Positions 1 to 7,500 of a stretch of 30,341 bases of DNA are shown here, in pieces. This stretch comes from JAGOTN01 sp964538345 (GTDB lineage Bacteria > Patescibacteriota > Minisyncoccia > Phycocordibacterales > JAACPR01), in assembly GCA_964538345.1 (NCBI GenBank), contig CAZIFF010000009.1, positions 1-30,341 on the forward strand. The letters run 5' to 3'. Every line of letters begins with the position of its first letter. Positions within the stretch are counted from its first letter, which is position 1. Under the pieces are notes generated by a model that saw only the letters and a list, made by a program, of their open reading frames with translations, was not told where the DNA came from and did no database searches. The translations under genes and the position numbers were made by a program.

Positions 1-1320
1 ACAATAGAAAAAGCTAAAGACCCAATAATTAAAAGTCCTAAAAGAGCCAACTGGGAAGGTGTCACTGTAGAAAAAATTTCTGATACTGAAATTCAATTTG
101 TATTAGCTCAGCCATATTCTCCTTTTCTATTCAACACAACACTTGGAATACTTCCTAAGCACATCTGGGAAAACGTTTCTTCTGAAGAATTTGCATTCAC
201 ACAAAGAAATATCCAACCAATTGGTTCTGGGCCATATGAAGTGGTAAAAGTAAGAAGAAATTCTTCAGGAATTGCGGAAAAATATGAATTAAAATCTTTC
301 AAGAAATTTACACTTGGAAAACCTTATATAGATAATATTCACTTTTCATTTTTCAAAAATGAAGATGAACTTTTATCTGCTTTAGGCAGCAAAAACATCG
401 ATTCAGTAAATAGCATCGAACCATTAACTGCTAAAAACCTTGAAGAAGATGGTTATAAAATAACTCAATTCCCATTACCTAGAATTTTTGGAGTTTTCTT
501 TAACCAAAGCAAAGCCCCTATATTTGCATCAAAAACAATCCGAAATGCTTTAGACACAGCAATAGATAGAGATGCCATTGTTAAAAATATACTTTATGGA
601 TACGGTCACAAAGCAACAGGTCCAATACCTCAAAGCGTAATTCCTTTTATTAAGATAAATGAATCTGACATTTCAAGTGAAGCTGAAAATATTTCAAATG
701 AAACAAAAAAAGAAGAGGCTAAGAAAATTTTAACTGATGCTGGTTTCTCATTAAATGAAAAAGGAGTAATGCAAAGAAAAACAAAAGATGGAATTGAGGT
801 TTTGAGTTTTAGTGTTTCAACTGCTAATGTTCCAGAATTAGTAGCTGTAGCAGAACAAGTTATAGAAACATGGAAAGAAATTGGTGCTGATGTAACTTTA
901 AAAATATTTGATCCTAATGATTTTAACCAAAATGTTATTAGACCAAGAAATTACGATTCCCTTCTTTTTGGTGAAATTATAGGTAGAGATTTAGACTTCT
1001 TTGCTTTTTGGCATTCATCACAAAGAAATGATCCTGGTTTAAACATTGCAGACTATGCAAATATAAACGTAGACTCTTCTCTTGATTCTGCCAGAAAGCT
1101 TGGCGACAGTCCTGAGAGAATAGAAAAGTTGAGAGTTTTTGTAAATGAAGTTAAAAAAGATGTTCCGGCCGTTTTTCTTTATTCGCCAAATTTCATTTAT
1201 GTAGTTCCAGAAAATCTAAAAGGAGTCGTGCCTGAAAACATTTCAACACCTTCTGAAAGATTTCTGTCTGTATATAACTGGTATCTAAAAACCGATACGG
1301 TGTGGCGGATTTTTAATTAA
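1..1320 (+). CDS. ABC transporter substrate-binding protein, peptide/oligopeptide type (SBP_bac_5), 5' truncated
   Basis: The frame is open from base 1, so the start lies outside the window; 439 residues are visible before TAA. An internal GTG at 241 is only an in-frame codon. The visible part opens in the middle of a family 5 extracellular solute-binding domain: LPKHIWENV followed by a IGSGPYEV-type turn, then the FFNQSKAPIFASKTIRNALDTAIDR segment typical of the second lobe, where the bound peptide is closed in. Proteins of this family deliver oligopeptides (sometimes other ligands) to an ABC permease and are secreted or lipid-anchored; the signal peptide would be upstream. The permease and ATPase genes are not in view. 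RNase J starts 18 nt downstream on the same strand, so the two may be cotranscribed. The family call is firm; the ligand is unknown. Confidence 0.88.
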   Translation, partial: TIEKAKDPIIKSPKRANWEGVTVEKISDTEIQFVLAQPYSPFLFNTTLGILPKHIWENVSSEEFAFTQRNIQPIGSGPYEVVKVRRNSSGIAEKYELKSFKKFTLGKPYIDNIHFSFFKNEDELLSALGSKNIDSVNSIEPLTAKNLEEDGYKITQFPLPRIFGVFFNQSKAPIFASKTIRNALDTAIDRDAIVKNILYGYGHKATGPIPQSVIPFIKINESDISSEAENISNETKKEEAKKILTDAGFSLNEKGVMQRKTKDGIEVLSFSVSTANVPELVAVAEQVIETWKEIGADVTLKIFDPNDFNQNVIRPRNYDSLLFGEIIGRDLDFFAFWHSSQRNDPGLNIADYANINVDSSLDSARKLGDSPERIEKLRVFVNEVKKDVPAVFLYSPNFIYVVPENLKGVVPENISTPSERFLSVYNWYLKTDTVWRIFN

Positions 1321-1338
1321 AAATTTAACAATAAAATT

Positions 1339-3243
1339 ATGACTGAACAAAATACAAATTCAACAAATCAAAATACAAATCAAAGCAGACCATACCAAGG
1401 TCACAAGCCCAATAACAACTTTCGTCATCACGCGAATAGAAACTCTGGTTCTGCAGCACCTACTAGTGGTGAATCCAACACACGACGCACAGGCATCAGA
1501 AGAATGTCTCGAAGACCAAAAACAAATAGACCCATCTCTCAACCATCAAGAGAAAGAATTGAGGTGCCGCCAATTGGAGACAATATAAGAATAGTGCCAT
1601 TGGGAGGTGTTGAACAAATCGGTCAAAACATGACTGCTATTGAAATTGGAAATGACATCATCGTTATTGATGCTGGATTTCAATTCAAAGAAGAATCTAC
1701 TCCCGGTATTGATTACATTTTGCCAAACACTAAATATCTTGAAGAAAGAAAAGATAGAATTCGCGCAATGTTTGTAACACACGGTCACTTAGACCACATT
1801 GGTGCTATTCCCTACATCATTGAAAGAATTGGTTTACCAAAAATATACACAAGACAATTCGGTGCAATCATGATTCAAAAGCGCCAAGAAGAATTTCCTC
1901 ATGTTAAGAAACCAGAAATAATCACTTTAGATGGTGACGAAACAATTGTTATTTCAGATAAAATCAAAGTTGAAACATTTCCTATTTCTCACGCTATTCC
2001 AGATTCAATGGGATTGATTATTCATACTCACATGGGTGATATTGCTTTCATCGAAGACGTTCGTGTAGACAACATTGAAGGTGTACCAACACAAATCGAA
2101 ATAGATCAATATAAAAGATTTAAAGATAAAGAATATTTACTTTTAACAATGGACTCAACTTCTGTAGAAAAACCAGGTTGGTCTCTTTCAGAACAAATTG
2201 TTATTGAGAATATTGAAAAGATTATTAGAGATGTAAAAGGAAGACTAATAATTGGTACTTTTGCTTCACAGGTAGAAAGAATTAAAGCGATGATTGAAAG
2301 TGCTGGAAAATTCGGTAAAAAAGTTGTTATTGAAGGAAGAAGTATGAAAACCAGCGTTGAGATTATTAAGCATCTAAAACTTATTGATACTTCTTGTGTG
2401 ATTCCTATCACAGAAATGGAAAGTGTAGCTCCAGATAAACTTGTAATGATCGTTACAGGAGGACAAGGTGAGGAATTTGCTGCTCTAAACAGAATGGCTA
2501 CAAGATCTCACAAGCAAATCACTTTGAGAAAAGAAGATACAATTCTACTTTCTTCATCTATTATTCCTACAAACTTTACAGCTGTTACAAAACTAAAGGA
2601 TTTACTTTACAGAACAGATGCAAAAATTATTACATATGTAGATGCTGAAGTTCACGCATCAGGACATGGTAGCCGAGAAGAATTAGCTTGGATTCATAAA
2701 CAAATTAAATATAAGTATTTCATTCCCCTACACGGATACCATCACATGTTGAAATTGCATGCTCAAGTAGCTTATTCTCTTGGTGCGCCAGCAGAAAATG
2801 TAATTGTGCCAGACAACGGTTCAATTATTGAAATATCAGAAGGTGGTAATAAAATTAAAGTATTACCAATGAAAGCACCTAGCGATCTTGTAACAGTGGA
2901 TGGATTCTCTGTTTCAGACGTGAGAGATGTAGTGCTTCGAGATAGACAACTTCTATCTGAATCTGGAATATTTGTGATAGTTGCAAGTATCAATACTGAG
3001 ACAGGTAAATTGAAAAAATCTCCGGATATTATTTCAAGAGGTTTTGTATACCTAAGAGAATCTCAAGAATTACTTCGAGAAGCTCGTACAATAATTCGAA
3101 GATCAATTGAAAGAGAAGTTTTGAAATCAAAAGCTGTTGATTTTGATAAACTTAAAAATATTGTAGAAGGAGAGGTTAGCAAATTCTTGTTCCAAAAAAC
3201 AGCAAAGGAGCCGTTAGTGATTCCTGTTATTTTAGGGATATAG
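1339..3243 (+). CDS. rnj: Ribonuclease J (metallo-beta-lactamase/beta-CASP RNase)
   Basis: This 634-residue protein is a beta-CASP nuclease that degrades and processes RNA from the 5' end and also cuts internally. The metal site HGHLDH lies at residues 148-153, preceded by the IVPLGGVEQIGQNM strand-turn at the start of the lactamase fold; later come ISHAIPDSMG, the beta-CASP segment with TGGQGE, SSSIIPTN, and ASGHGSREEL / PLHGYHHM histidines, then a C-terminal RNase J domain. The first 77 residues are a disordered, Asn/Gln/Thr- then Arg-rich tail not seen in the usual 555-residue enzyme; it may bind RNA. No Shine-Dalgarno sequence precedes the ATG. It lies 18 nt after the solute-binding gene and is followed by a strong hairpin. 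One RNase J is normal for bacteria lacking RNase E. Confidence 0.95.
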   Translation: MTEQNTNSTNQNTNQSRPYQGHKPNNNFRHHANRNSGSAAPTSGESNTRRTGIRRMSRRPKTNRPISQPSRERIEVPPIGDNIRIVPLGGVEQIGQNMTAIEIGNDIIVIDAGFQFKEESTPGIDYILPNTKYLEERKDRIRAMFVTHGHLDHIGAIPYIIERIGLPKIYTRQFGAIMIQKRQEEFPHVKKPEIITLDGDETIVISDKIKVETFPISHAIPDSMGLIIHTHMGDIAFIEDVRVDNIEGVPTQIEIDQYKRFKDKEYLLLTMDSTSVEKPGWSLSEQIVIENIEKIIRDVKGRLIIGTFASQVERIKAMIESAGKFGKKVVIEGRSMKTSVEIIKHLKLIDTSCVIPITEMESVAPDKLVMIVTGGQGEEFAALNRMATRSHKQITLRKEDTILLSSSIIPTNFTAVTKLKDLLYRTDAKIITYVDAEVHASGHGSREELAWIHKQIKYKYFIPLHGYHHMLKLHAQVAYSLGAPAENVIVPDNGSIIEISEGGNKIKVLPMKAPSDLVTVDGFSVSDVRDVVLRDRQLLSESGIFVIVASINTETGKLKKSPDIISRGFVYLRESQELLREARTIIRRSIEREVLKSKAVDFDKLKNIVEGEVSKFLFQKTAKEPLVIPVILGI

Positions 3244-3247
3244 ACTA

Positions 3248-3332
3248 CAAAACCCCGCAAATTAAATTTTCTTCAACGGCTTCGGCCAGAGGGCCTGCAG
3301 ATGTTTCAGAAAATTTAATTTGCGGGGTTTTG
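3248..3332 (+). terminator. Long perfect hairpin after RNase J, probable terminator
   Basis: Arms 3248-3272 and 3308-3332 are 25-nt perfect reverse complements (outer part CAAAACCCCGC / GCGGGGTTTTG). The T-run is short and forms part of the stem (TTTT at 3328-3331). The 35-nt loop is about 60% GC, and holds two mutually exclusive small hairpins: GGC-TTCG-GCC (3278-3287) and GGCC-AGAG-GGCC (3284-3295). The position, 4 nt after the RNase J stop and before the MFS promoter, fits termination; the size is larger than a usual intrinsic terminator. Confidence 0.7.
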
Positions 3333-3341
3333 TGTTAAAAT
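3333..3341 (+). promoter_or_regulatory. Extended -10 box for the MFS gene
   Basis: TGTTAAAAT fits the extended -10 form TGN-TATAAT with one change. It ends 10 nt before the MFS ATG, predicting a leader of only about four bases. It follows directly on the hairpin that closes the preceding unit. Confidence 0.5.
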
Positions 3342-3351
3342 TTAAAAGACA

Positions 3352-4542
3352 ATGTATAACATTTCTTTTAGTAAACTTCATAAAAATGAAGGATTAAGTT
3401 GTAAATCAATCATTTATTTACTCGCCTTCTTTTTTACATTACATATGACACCGGCTACATATGTAACTTCAAGTTTTTTAAGTCAATTTATAAAAGAAAG
3501 CAACGTTGGATATTTATATGCAATCGCATCTTTTGTAACAGTAATAATTTTTTTAATAATAAGACCAATTCTAAAAAGATTTGGAAACTATAAAACATTT
3601 TTAATAGTTTTAATAATTGAAAGCTTAATGCTCTCAGTACTTTTATTACCCAATCTAAATTCAACAATAGTAACAACTGTTTTTATTGTAAGTTTTATAA
3701 TGCACGCACTATCCTTCTTTCATTTAGACATCTTTCTAGAACATTACTCATCAGACAATGACACTGGAATAATCAGAAGTTCGTTTTTAACCGCTCAAAA
3801 TATAGCTTTTATGATTGGTCCTCTAATTGCTGGATTATTATTAACAAATCAAGATTATTGGAAAATATTTTTATTTGGATTAATTTTTATGTTTCCAACT
3901 ATTTTTATAGCAGTGAAATACATGCGAACTTTTAAAGATCCTGATTACAAGGAACCAGACTTATTCAGAACGGCTTTAAACGTATTAAAAAATAAAAATC
4001 TTTTTAGTATTGTAAACACACAGGCACTGCTTCGAGTTTTTTATGCTTGGATGATTATTTATACTCCTATTTTCCTATCAAATTATATTGGTTTTCAAAT
4101 TTCAGAAGTAGCTTTTATTATTGGAATTGCCTTAGTTGCATTTTTGATTCTAGAACCACCACTTGGATATATAGCTGATAAAGTTTTTGGAGAAAAAGAA
4201 GCTTTAGTTTTAGGTTTTGTGATAATGGCAATATCAACTTCAGTAATGAGTTTTGTAGATATAAAAAACTTTTGGTTATGGGTTTTTATTCTTTTTATGA
4301 CAAGAGTTGGAGCAAGTATGGTAGAGCTAATGAGTGAATCTTATTTCTTCAAAAAGATTGATGACAAAAACTTAAACATGATGAGCTTATTTAGAATGAT
4401 AAGACCTGTTACTTATGTTATTTTCCCTGCTCTTGCCTCAGTTCTGCTATATTTTATAGAAATAAAATACTTATTCCTTATACTAGGAATTTTTATGTTA
4501 TACGGTATTAAACACAGTCTATCTATAAAAGATACTCTATAA
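3352..4542 (+). CDS. Major facilitator superfamily transporter
   Basis: A 396-residue polytopic membrane protein with about twelve hydrophobic segments arranged in two halves, separated by a charged cytoplasmic loop near residues 185-205 (MRTFKDPDYKEPD). The repeat of an FLIIRPILKRFGNYK loop after helix 2 and a EPPLGYIADKVFGEKEAL loop in the second half correspond to the MFS A-like motif (basic/acidic loop between helices 2-3 and 8-9). It is a secondary transporter; the substrate cannot be read from the sequence. It has its own predicted promoter and stands between two predicted transcription units. Its last codons overlap the glutaredoxin stop on the other strand by 6 bp. The start ATG at 3352 is the first in frame after the promoter. 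Confidence 0.82.
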   Translation: MYNISFSKLHKNEGLSCKSIIYLLAFFFTLHMTPATYVTSSFLSQFIKESNVGYLYAIASFVTVIIFLIIRPILKRFGNYKTFLIVLIIESLMLSVLLLPNLNSTIVTTVFIVSFIMHALSFFHLDIFLEHYSSDNDTGIIRSSFLTAQNIAFMIGPLIAGLLLTNQDYWKIFLFGLIFMFPTIFIAVKYMRTFKDPDYKEPDLFRTALNVLKNKNLFSIVNTQALLRVFYAWMIIYTPIFLSNYIGFQISEVAFIIGIALVAFLILEPPLGYIADKVFGEKEALVLGFVIMAISTSVMSFVDIKNFWLWVFILFMTRVGASMVELMSESYFFKKIDDKNLNMMSLFRMIRPVTYVIFPALASVLLYFIEIKYLFLILGIFMLYGIKHSLSIKDTL

Positions 4543-4782
4543 AATTCCCTTGCTTTTTAATTCTTGTTCAACTGCCTCTTTATCAGAATCTGCGATGATA
4601 TCTCCATCGATATCCAGAGTAGGTGCTTTTGATTGCCCAGACTTAGCTTGCATTTCAATAAAGTATTCTTCGTTTACTGTGACATTTCTTTCTTCAAAAG
4701 AAACTTTATTTTCATTCAAAAAATCTGTAACACCAATACACCAAGGACACCCCGTCTTTGTATAAACAATTATTTTAGACAT
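4537..4782 (-). CDS. Glutaredoxin-like thioredoxin-fold protein
   Basis: An 81-residue protein beginning MSKIIVYTKTGCPWC. The redox motif CPWC sits at residues 12-15 at the end of the first strand, and the cis-proline segment KAPTLDIDG and a GxI-type C-terminal helix follow, so a full minimal thioredoxin fold is present. It would act as a cytoplasmic disulfide reductase, for example as electron donor to ribonucleotide reductase or other enzymes. A longer frame extends 26 codons upstream, but that part lies inside the preceding gene; the ATG at 4782 gives the family's normal N-terminus. Only one base separates it from the upstream gene, so the two form an operon. No Shine-Dalgarno sequence is evident. 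Confidence 0.87.
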   Translation of the reverse strand: MSKIIVYTKTGCPWCIGVTDFLNENKVSFEERNVTVNEEYFIEMQAKSGQSKAPTLDIDGDIIADSDKEAVEQELKSKGIL

Positions 4783-4783
4783 C

Positions 4784-5467
4784 TTATTTCTTTTTCTTTG
4801 CTTTTGATAAATCAACTCTATCCAAAACTTCTTCTGCTTTCTTTCTTCCACCAAGTCCAAATGCTAATGCTAGCGCAAATACAAGTCCTGCAAATAATAT
4901 TTGAATCAATGAAGGTGCGATACCTAATTGAAGAAGCGCTGCTAGGACTCCAAATACAACAAATGACCATCTTGTAGCAACTCCTAAAATTTCTGGCTTA
5001 TCTACTGGAGTATTTGAGCCTTGTATTGATCTAACAACAATAGTTTCAAAGAATTTTCCGGCAATAATAGCTAATACCAATATAACAACAGCAACTAGAA
5101 CCTGTGGAATATAGAATATTATTTCATTCAAAAACAAAGTTACCCTATCCCATCCAAGAACCTCTGCGGCGGCCATTGTAAACACAAGAACAAAGAACCA
5201 TTTTACCAATCTTCCAATCAATAATGATATTGATAGGTTTTCAGAATATCCTTGAAACATATCATTCACGCCAACTTTTTGTGACAATTGATCAATTTTA
5301 AGAACATCAATGATTTTTTTAACAACTCCACCTAATAAAGGTGCGACAATTAGTCCAAAGATTACTATTACGATTGCACCTATTAAATCTGGCAGAACAC
5401 CTACGACTCTTCCCCATAAATCCAACATTGTTAATTGAACTACTTGAGCAAATGAATATACTTGCAT
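4784..5467 (-). CDS. Conserved TM-helix (mechanosensitive channel-like) membrane protein
   Basis: A 227-residue protein with about four to five membrane helices and repeated amphipathic turns. The segment GAIVIVIFGLIVAPLLGGVVKKIIDVLKIDQL and its second copy VAVVILVLAIIAGKFFETIVVRSI match the conserved TM-helix repeat (PF05552) found in cyanobacterial and patescibacterial relatives of small mechanosensitive channels. A glycine-rich FALALAFGLGGRKKAEEVLDRV helix near the C-terminus resembles the pore helix of MscS, but no MscS beta domain follows. It ends in a poly-lysine tail (SKAKKKK). A role in osmotic release is plausible, not shown. It is the first gene of an operon with the glutaredoxin gene. 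Confidence 0.75.
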   Translation of the reverse strand: MQVYSFAQVVQLTMLDLWGRVVGVLPDLIGAIVIVIFGLIVAPLLGGVVKKIIDVLKIDQLSQKVGVNDMFQGYSENLSISLLIGRLVKWFFVLVFTMAAAEVLGWDRVTLFLNEIIFYIPQVLVAVVILVLAIIAGKFFETIVVRSIQGSNTPVDKPEILGVATRWSFVVFGVLAALLQLGIAPSLIQILFAGLVFALALAFGLGGRKKAEEVLDRVDLSKAKKKK

Positions 5468-5538
5468 GTTTTTATTTAGATAAATTAATTTTAATAACTA
5501 TTAATACGTTGCCACTTTTGCCGGTTAACAACATTTTA

Positions 5539-5547
5539 ATTGTATCA
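5539..5547 (-). promoter_or_regulatory. Candidate extended -10 box upstream of the TM-helix gene
   Basis: On the minus strand the sequence reads TGATACAAT, one change from TGNTATAAT. The distance to the ATG at 5467 would leave a leader of about 65 nt, longer than at most genes here; the leader contains a small imperfect hairpin (GTTG/CAAC with inner CC/GG). The stretch 5548-5617 is AT-rich with no further feature seen. Confidence 0.35.
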
Positions 5548-5617
5548 CCATAAAAAAATAAAAATAAATATTGTGCACAATTTTAAAACAAAAAATAATT
5601 TTAAAAAATATGAAATG

Positions 5618-5650
5618 AAAAAAGCGGCGCGTCCTGCGGACACGCCGCTT
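5618..5650 (-). terminator. Intrinsic terminator for the 78-codon orphan
   Basis: Arms 5622-5634 and 5638-5650 form a 13-bp GC-rich stem with a 3-nt loop. The single mismatch is C-A when read on the plus strand but G-U on the minus strand, and the six-base A-run at 5618-5623 becomes a U-run on the minus strand. Both facts show that it works in the minus direction. Its stem overlaps the stop codon of the gene ending at 5650. Confidence 0.85.
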
Positions 5651-5886
5651 CAAAGTCCACATTCAAGAAGAAACTCTCGCATTTTTTTATCCCAAAAACA
5701 CCTCACTGGTGGCGGATCGGATAAAAAAATATAACACAACTCTGCTCTGAAAAATTCTTCCTGCAAAATAGACGGAATCACCTTGATAGAAATTAGTAAA
5801 ACAAGATGATCTACCCAAAAACGTTCATTGAATTCATCGAACAAGAATTTAAAGAACAATATCTTAAAATTTTGGTTTTTCTTCAT
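5650..5886 (-). CDS. Orphan small protein, 78 aa, unknown function
   Basis: I do not recognise this protein. It begins MKKNQNFKILFFKFLF, has a mildly hydrophobic middle (VDHLVLLISIKVIPSIL) that is too short and polar for a clear membrane helix, three cysteines (in ELCYIF, VRCFWDK and LLECGL) and a PPP turn. Support for it being real comes from its surroundings: GGGGAG lies five bases before the ATG, one of the few strong Shine-Dalgarno sites in the window, and an intrinsic terminator oriented in the same direction starts at its stop codon. It stands alone between the TM-helix gene and the divergent two-component genes. It is somewhat richer in GC than its neighbours. A short leader-type or regulatory peptide, or a foreign gene, are possible alternatives. 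Confidence 0.55.
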   Translation of the reverse strand: MKKNQNFKILFFKFLFDEFNERFWVDHLVLLISIKVIPSILQEEFFRAELCYIFLSDPPPVRCFWDKKMREFLLECGL

Positions 5887-6069
5887 TTCTCCCCGACTTT
5901 CTAGTGTTTGATTTTAAAGAGGCTTTCAAAGTCACACTATAATATATTTATTTTAAAAGTCTAATTTGCTTAAAATAAAGCTCAAAAATAAGGTTATAAA
6001 GTATTTTTAAAATAAATATTAATTTCTCCACATCAAATACACATTGTCTAGTTGCATGGATGTTCGTAT

Positions 6070-6078
6070 TGATATAAA
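6070..6078 (+). promoter_or_regulatory. Extended -10 box for the response regulator
   Basis: TGATATAAA (one change from TGNTATAAT) ends 10 nt before the ATG at 6089. It lies inside the longer frame that could start at the TTG at 6044 or the ATG at 6056, and so argues for the start at 6089. A second TATAAT at 5938-5943 would give a leader of about 140 nt. Confidence 0.45.
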
Positions 6079-6088
6079 AATATGCTCA

Positions 6089-6766
6089 ATGAAAATATTA
6101 ATCATTGAAGATGATAGTTCAATTAGAAACGTCCTTCGAATGAGCTTAACGGCAGCATGCTTCACAGTTGATGTAGCAGAAGACGGAGACCAAGGTTCTT
6201 ATTTAGCAAGAACCAATGAATATGATTTAGTTATTTTAGATAATGTTATGCCCAAAAAGATGGGCAAACAAGTCTGTCGTGAAATTAGAGAAGCCGGCAA
6301 AACAATGCCGGTATTATTATTGTCCATGAAATCTGATGTTTTAGAAAAAATATCAGTCTTAGATTCTGGTGCAGATGATTACATGACCAAACCTTTCTCA
6401 TTTGAAGAACTGTTAGCAAGAATACGCGCACTTACAAGAAGACCGAAAAATCTTGCTGATAAAAAACTACAAATAAAAGACCTAGAAATAAATATGGATA
6501 GAAATATTGTTACAAAAAGTGGTTCTGAAATAGAACTCACTAGAAAGGAATTTTCTCTACTCTCCTATTTAATGCAAAATAAAGAGAAAGTTGTTACCAG
6601 AGGACAAATACTTGAGCACGTCTGGGATATAAACGCTGATCCATTTTCAAATACAGTAGAAGCACATATTTTAAGTTTGCGAAAAAAGATAGGTGATACA
6701 AAAAAGAGAATCATTAGAAATATACCTGGTCGTGGATACAAAATTACTGAAACATGTTTAATTTAA
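6089..6766 (+). CDS. OmpR/PhoB-family response regulator
   Basis: A 225-residue two-domain transcription regulator. The receiver domain (1-115) begins MKILIIEDDSS, with acidic pocket E7-D8-D9 region, phospho-acceptor D51 in VILDNVMP, switch S79 in LLLSM and K101 in DYMTKPF. The C-terminal winged helix (about 125-222) has the family signature LTRKEFSLLSYLM, VVTRGQILEHVWD, NTVEAHILSLRKKI and IRNIPGRGYKI. Phosphorylation should come from the histidine kinase whose start codon overlaps the end of this gene by 13 nt. The start at 6089 gives the normal N-terminus of the family; earlier in-frame TTG (6044) and ATG (6056) would add 11-15 unlikely residues. Target genes are not known. Confidence 0.93.
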   Translation: MKILIIEDDSSIRNVLRMSLTAACFTVDVAEDGDQGSYLARTNEYDLVILDNVMPKKMGKQVCREIREAGKTMPVLLLSMKSDVLEKISVLDSGADDYMTKPFSFEELLARIRALTRRPKNLADKKLQIKDLEINMDRNIVTKSGSEIELTRKEFSLLSYLMQNKEKVVTRGQILEHVWDINADPFSNTVEAHILSLRKKIGDTKKRIIRNIPGRGYKITETCLI

Positions 6767-7500
6767 ATAATTATAATTATAGATTTTTTAAAATAACAAA
6801 AACAATAAATAATATTTTCCACTTTATAACACTAGGACGAATGTCTTCAGGAATTATTCATGATTTAGTGAACCCATTAACAGCTCTACTTTTAAACCTA
6901 AATACAATTGAACAGAAGCCTGAGATAAAAGAATCCACTCAAAATCTTTGTGATTTTATAGAAATTATTAAAAAACAAATCAAAAACGACTCAAATAAAG
7001 AACGGTTTTCGGTATCAAAAACAATTGAAGAATCAATGATTTTAATGAAGTATAAAGCACTCAACAACAACGTCAGATTAATTAGTATTGATAATGGAGA
7101 TGTAATTTTGTTTGGAAACAAAAATATATTAATTAGGGTAATTATAAATTTAATAAGTAATGCAATTGATTCTTATGAAAAATGTCCAAAAGAACAACAG
7201 GATGTTGTAATATCTTTATTCAAAAATAAAAACCATGTTTGTATTTCTACAAAAGATAATGGTTGTGGCATATCTAGAGAAAATAAAAATAAGATTTTTA
7301 AATATTTTTATACAAACAAAGAAAGTGGTACCGGAATTGGTTTGTCTTCATCACTTTCTTTAATCAAAAAAGAATTCAAAGGAGATATTCAATTAAAGTC
7401 TGAATTAAATTTAGGAAGCGATTTTACAATTAAAATACCGATTAAAAGCTCCCATCTAGCTCAACATTTACAAAAGAATTGTCCACATCATAAACATTAA
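6754..7500 (+). CDS. Soluble sensor histidine kinase lacking an input domain
   Basis: A 248-residue kinase made of little more than the catalytic core. The phospho-acceptor is H36 in IIHDLVNPLTAL; the ATP-binding domain shows the N-box with N136 (NLISNAIDSY), the D-box DNGCGI at 168-173 and the glycine lid GTGIGL at 192-197. Residues 1-29 contain no clear membrane helix, so no sensor domain or anchor is present; the signal must come through a partner protein or from inside the cell. The ATG overlaps the response regulator's last codons, implying coupled translation. The usual fold ends near FTIKIPIK; the last 17 residues (including the His/Cys-rich NCPHHKH) lie over the antisense 3' end of the next gene and may be a read-through extension. 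Confidence 0.9.
   Translation: MFNLNNYNYRFFKITKTINNIFHFITLGRMSSGIIHDLVNPLTALLLNLNTIEQKPEIKESTQNLCDFIEIIKKQIKNDSNKERFSVSKTIEESMILMKYKALNNNVRLISIDNGDVILFGNKNILIRVIINLISNAIDSYEKCPKEQQDVVISLFKNKNHVCISTKDNGCGISRENKNKIFKYFYTNKESGTGIGLSSSLSLIKKEFKGDIQLKSELNLGSDFTIKIPIKSSHLAQHLQKNCPHHKH

Noticed and set aside
2106..2411. 101-codon antisense frame within RNase J
   Set aside because: It lies wholly within the conserved beta-CASP coding region and has no promoter or family features.
5540..5734. Plus-strand frame across the terminator at 5.6 kb
   Set aside because: It runs through the GC-rich hairpin and has no promoter or ribosome binding site; the minus-strand gene explains the region better.
6044..6088. 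Longer N-terminus for the response regulator from TTG 6044 or ATG 6056
   Set aside because: The added residues are unlike any receiver domain, and a -10 box falls inside them; MKILIIEDD at 6089 is the standard start.
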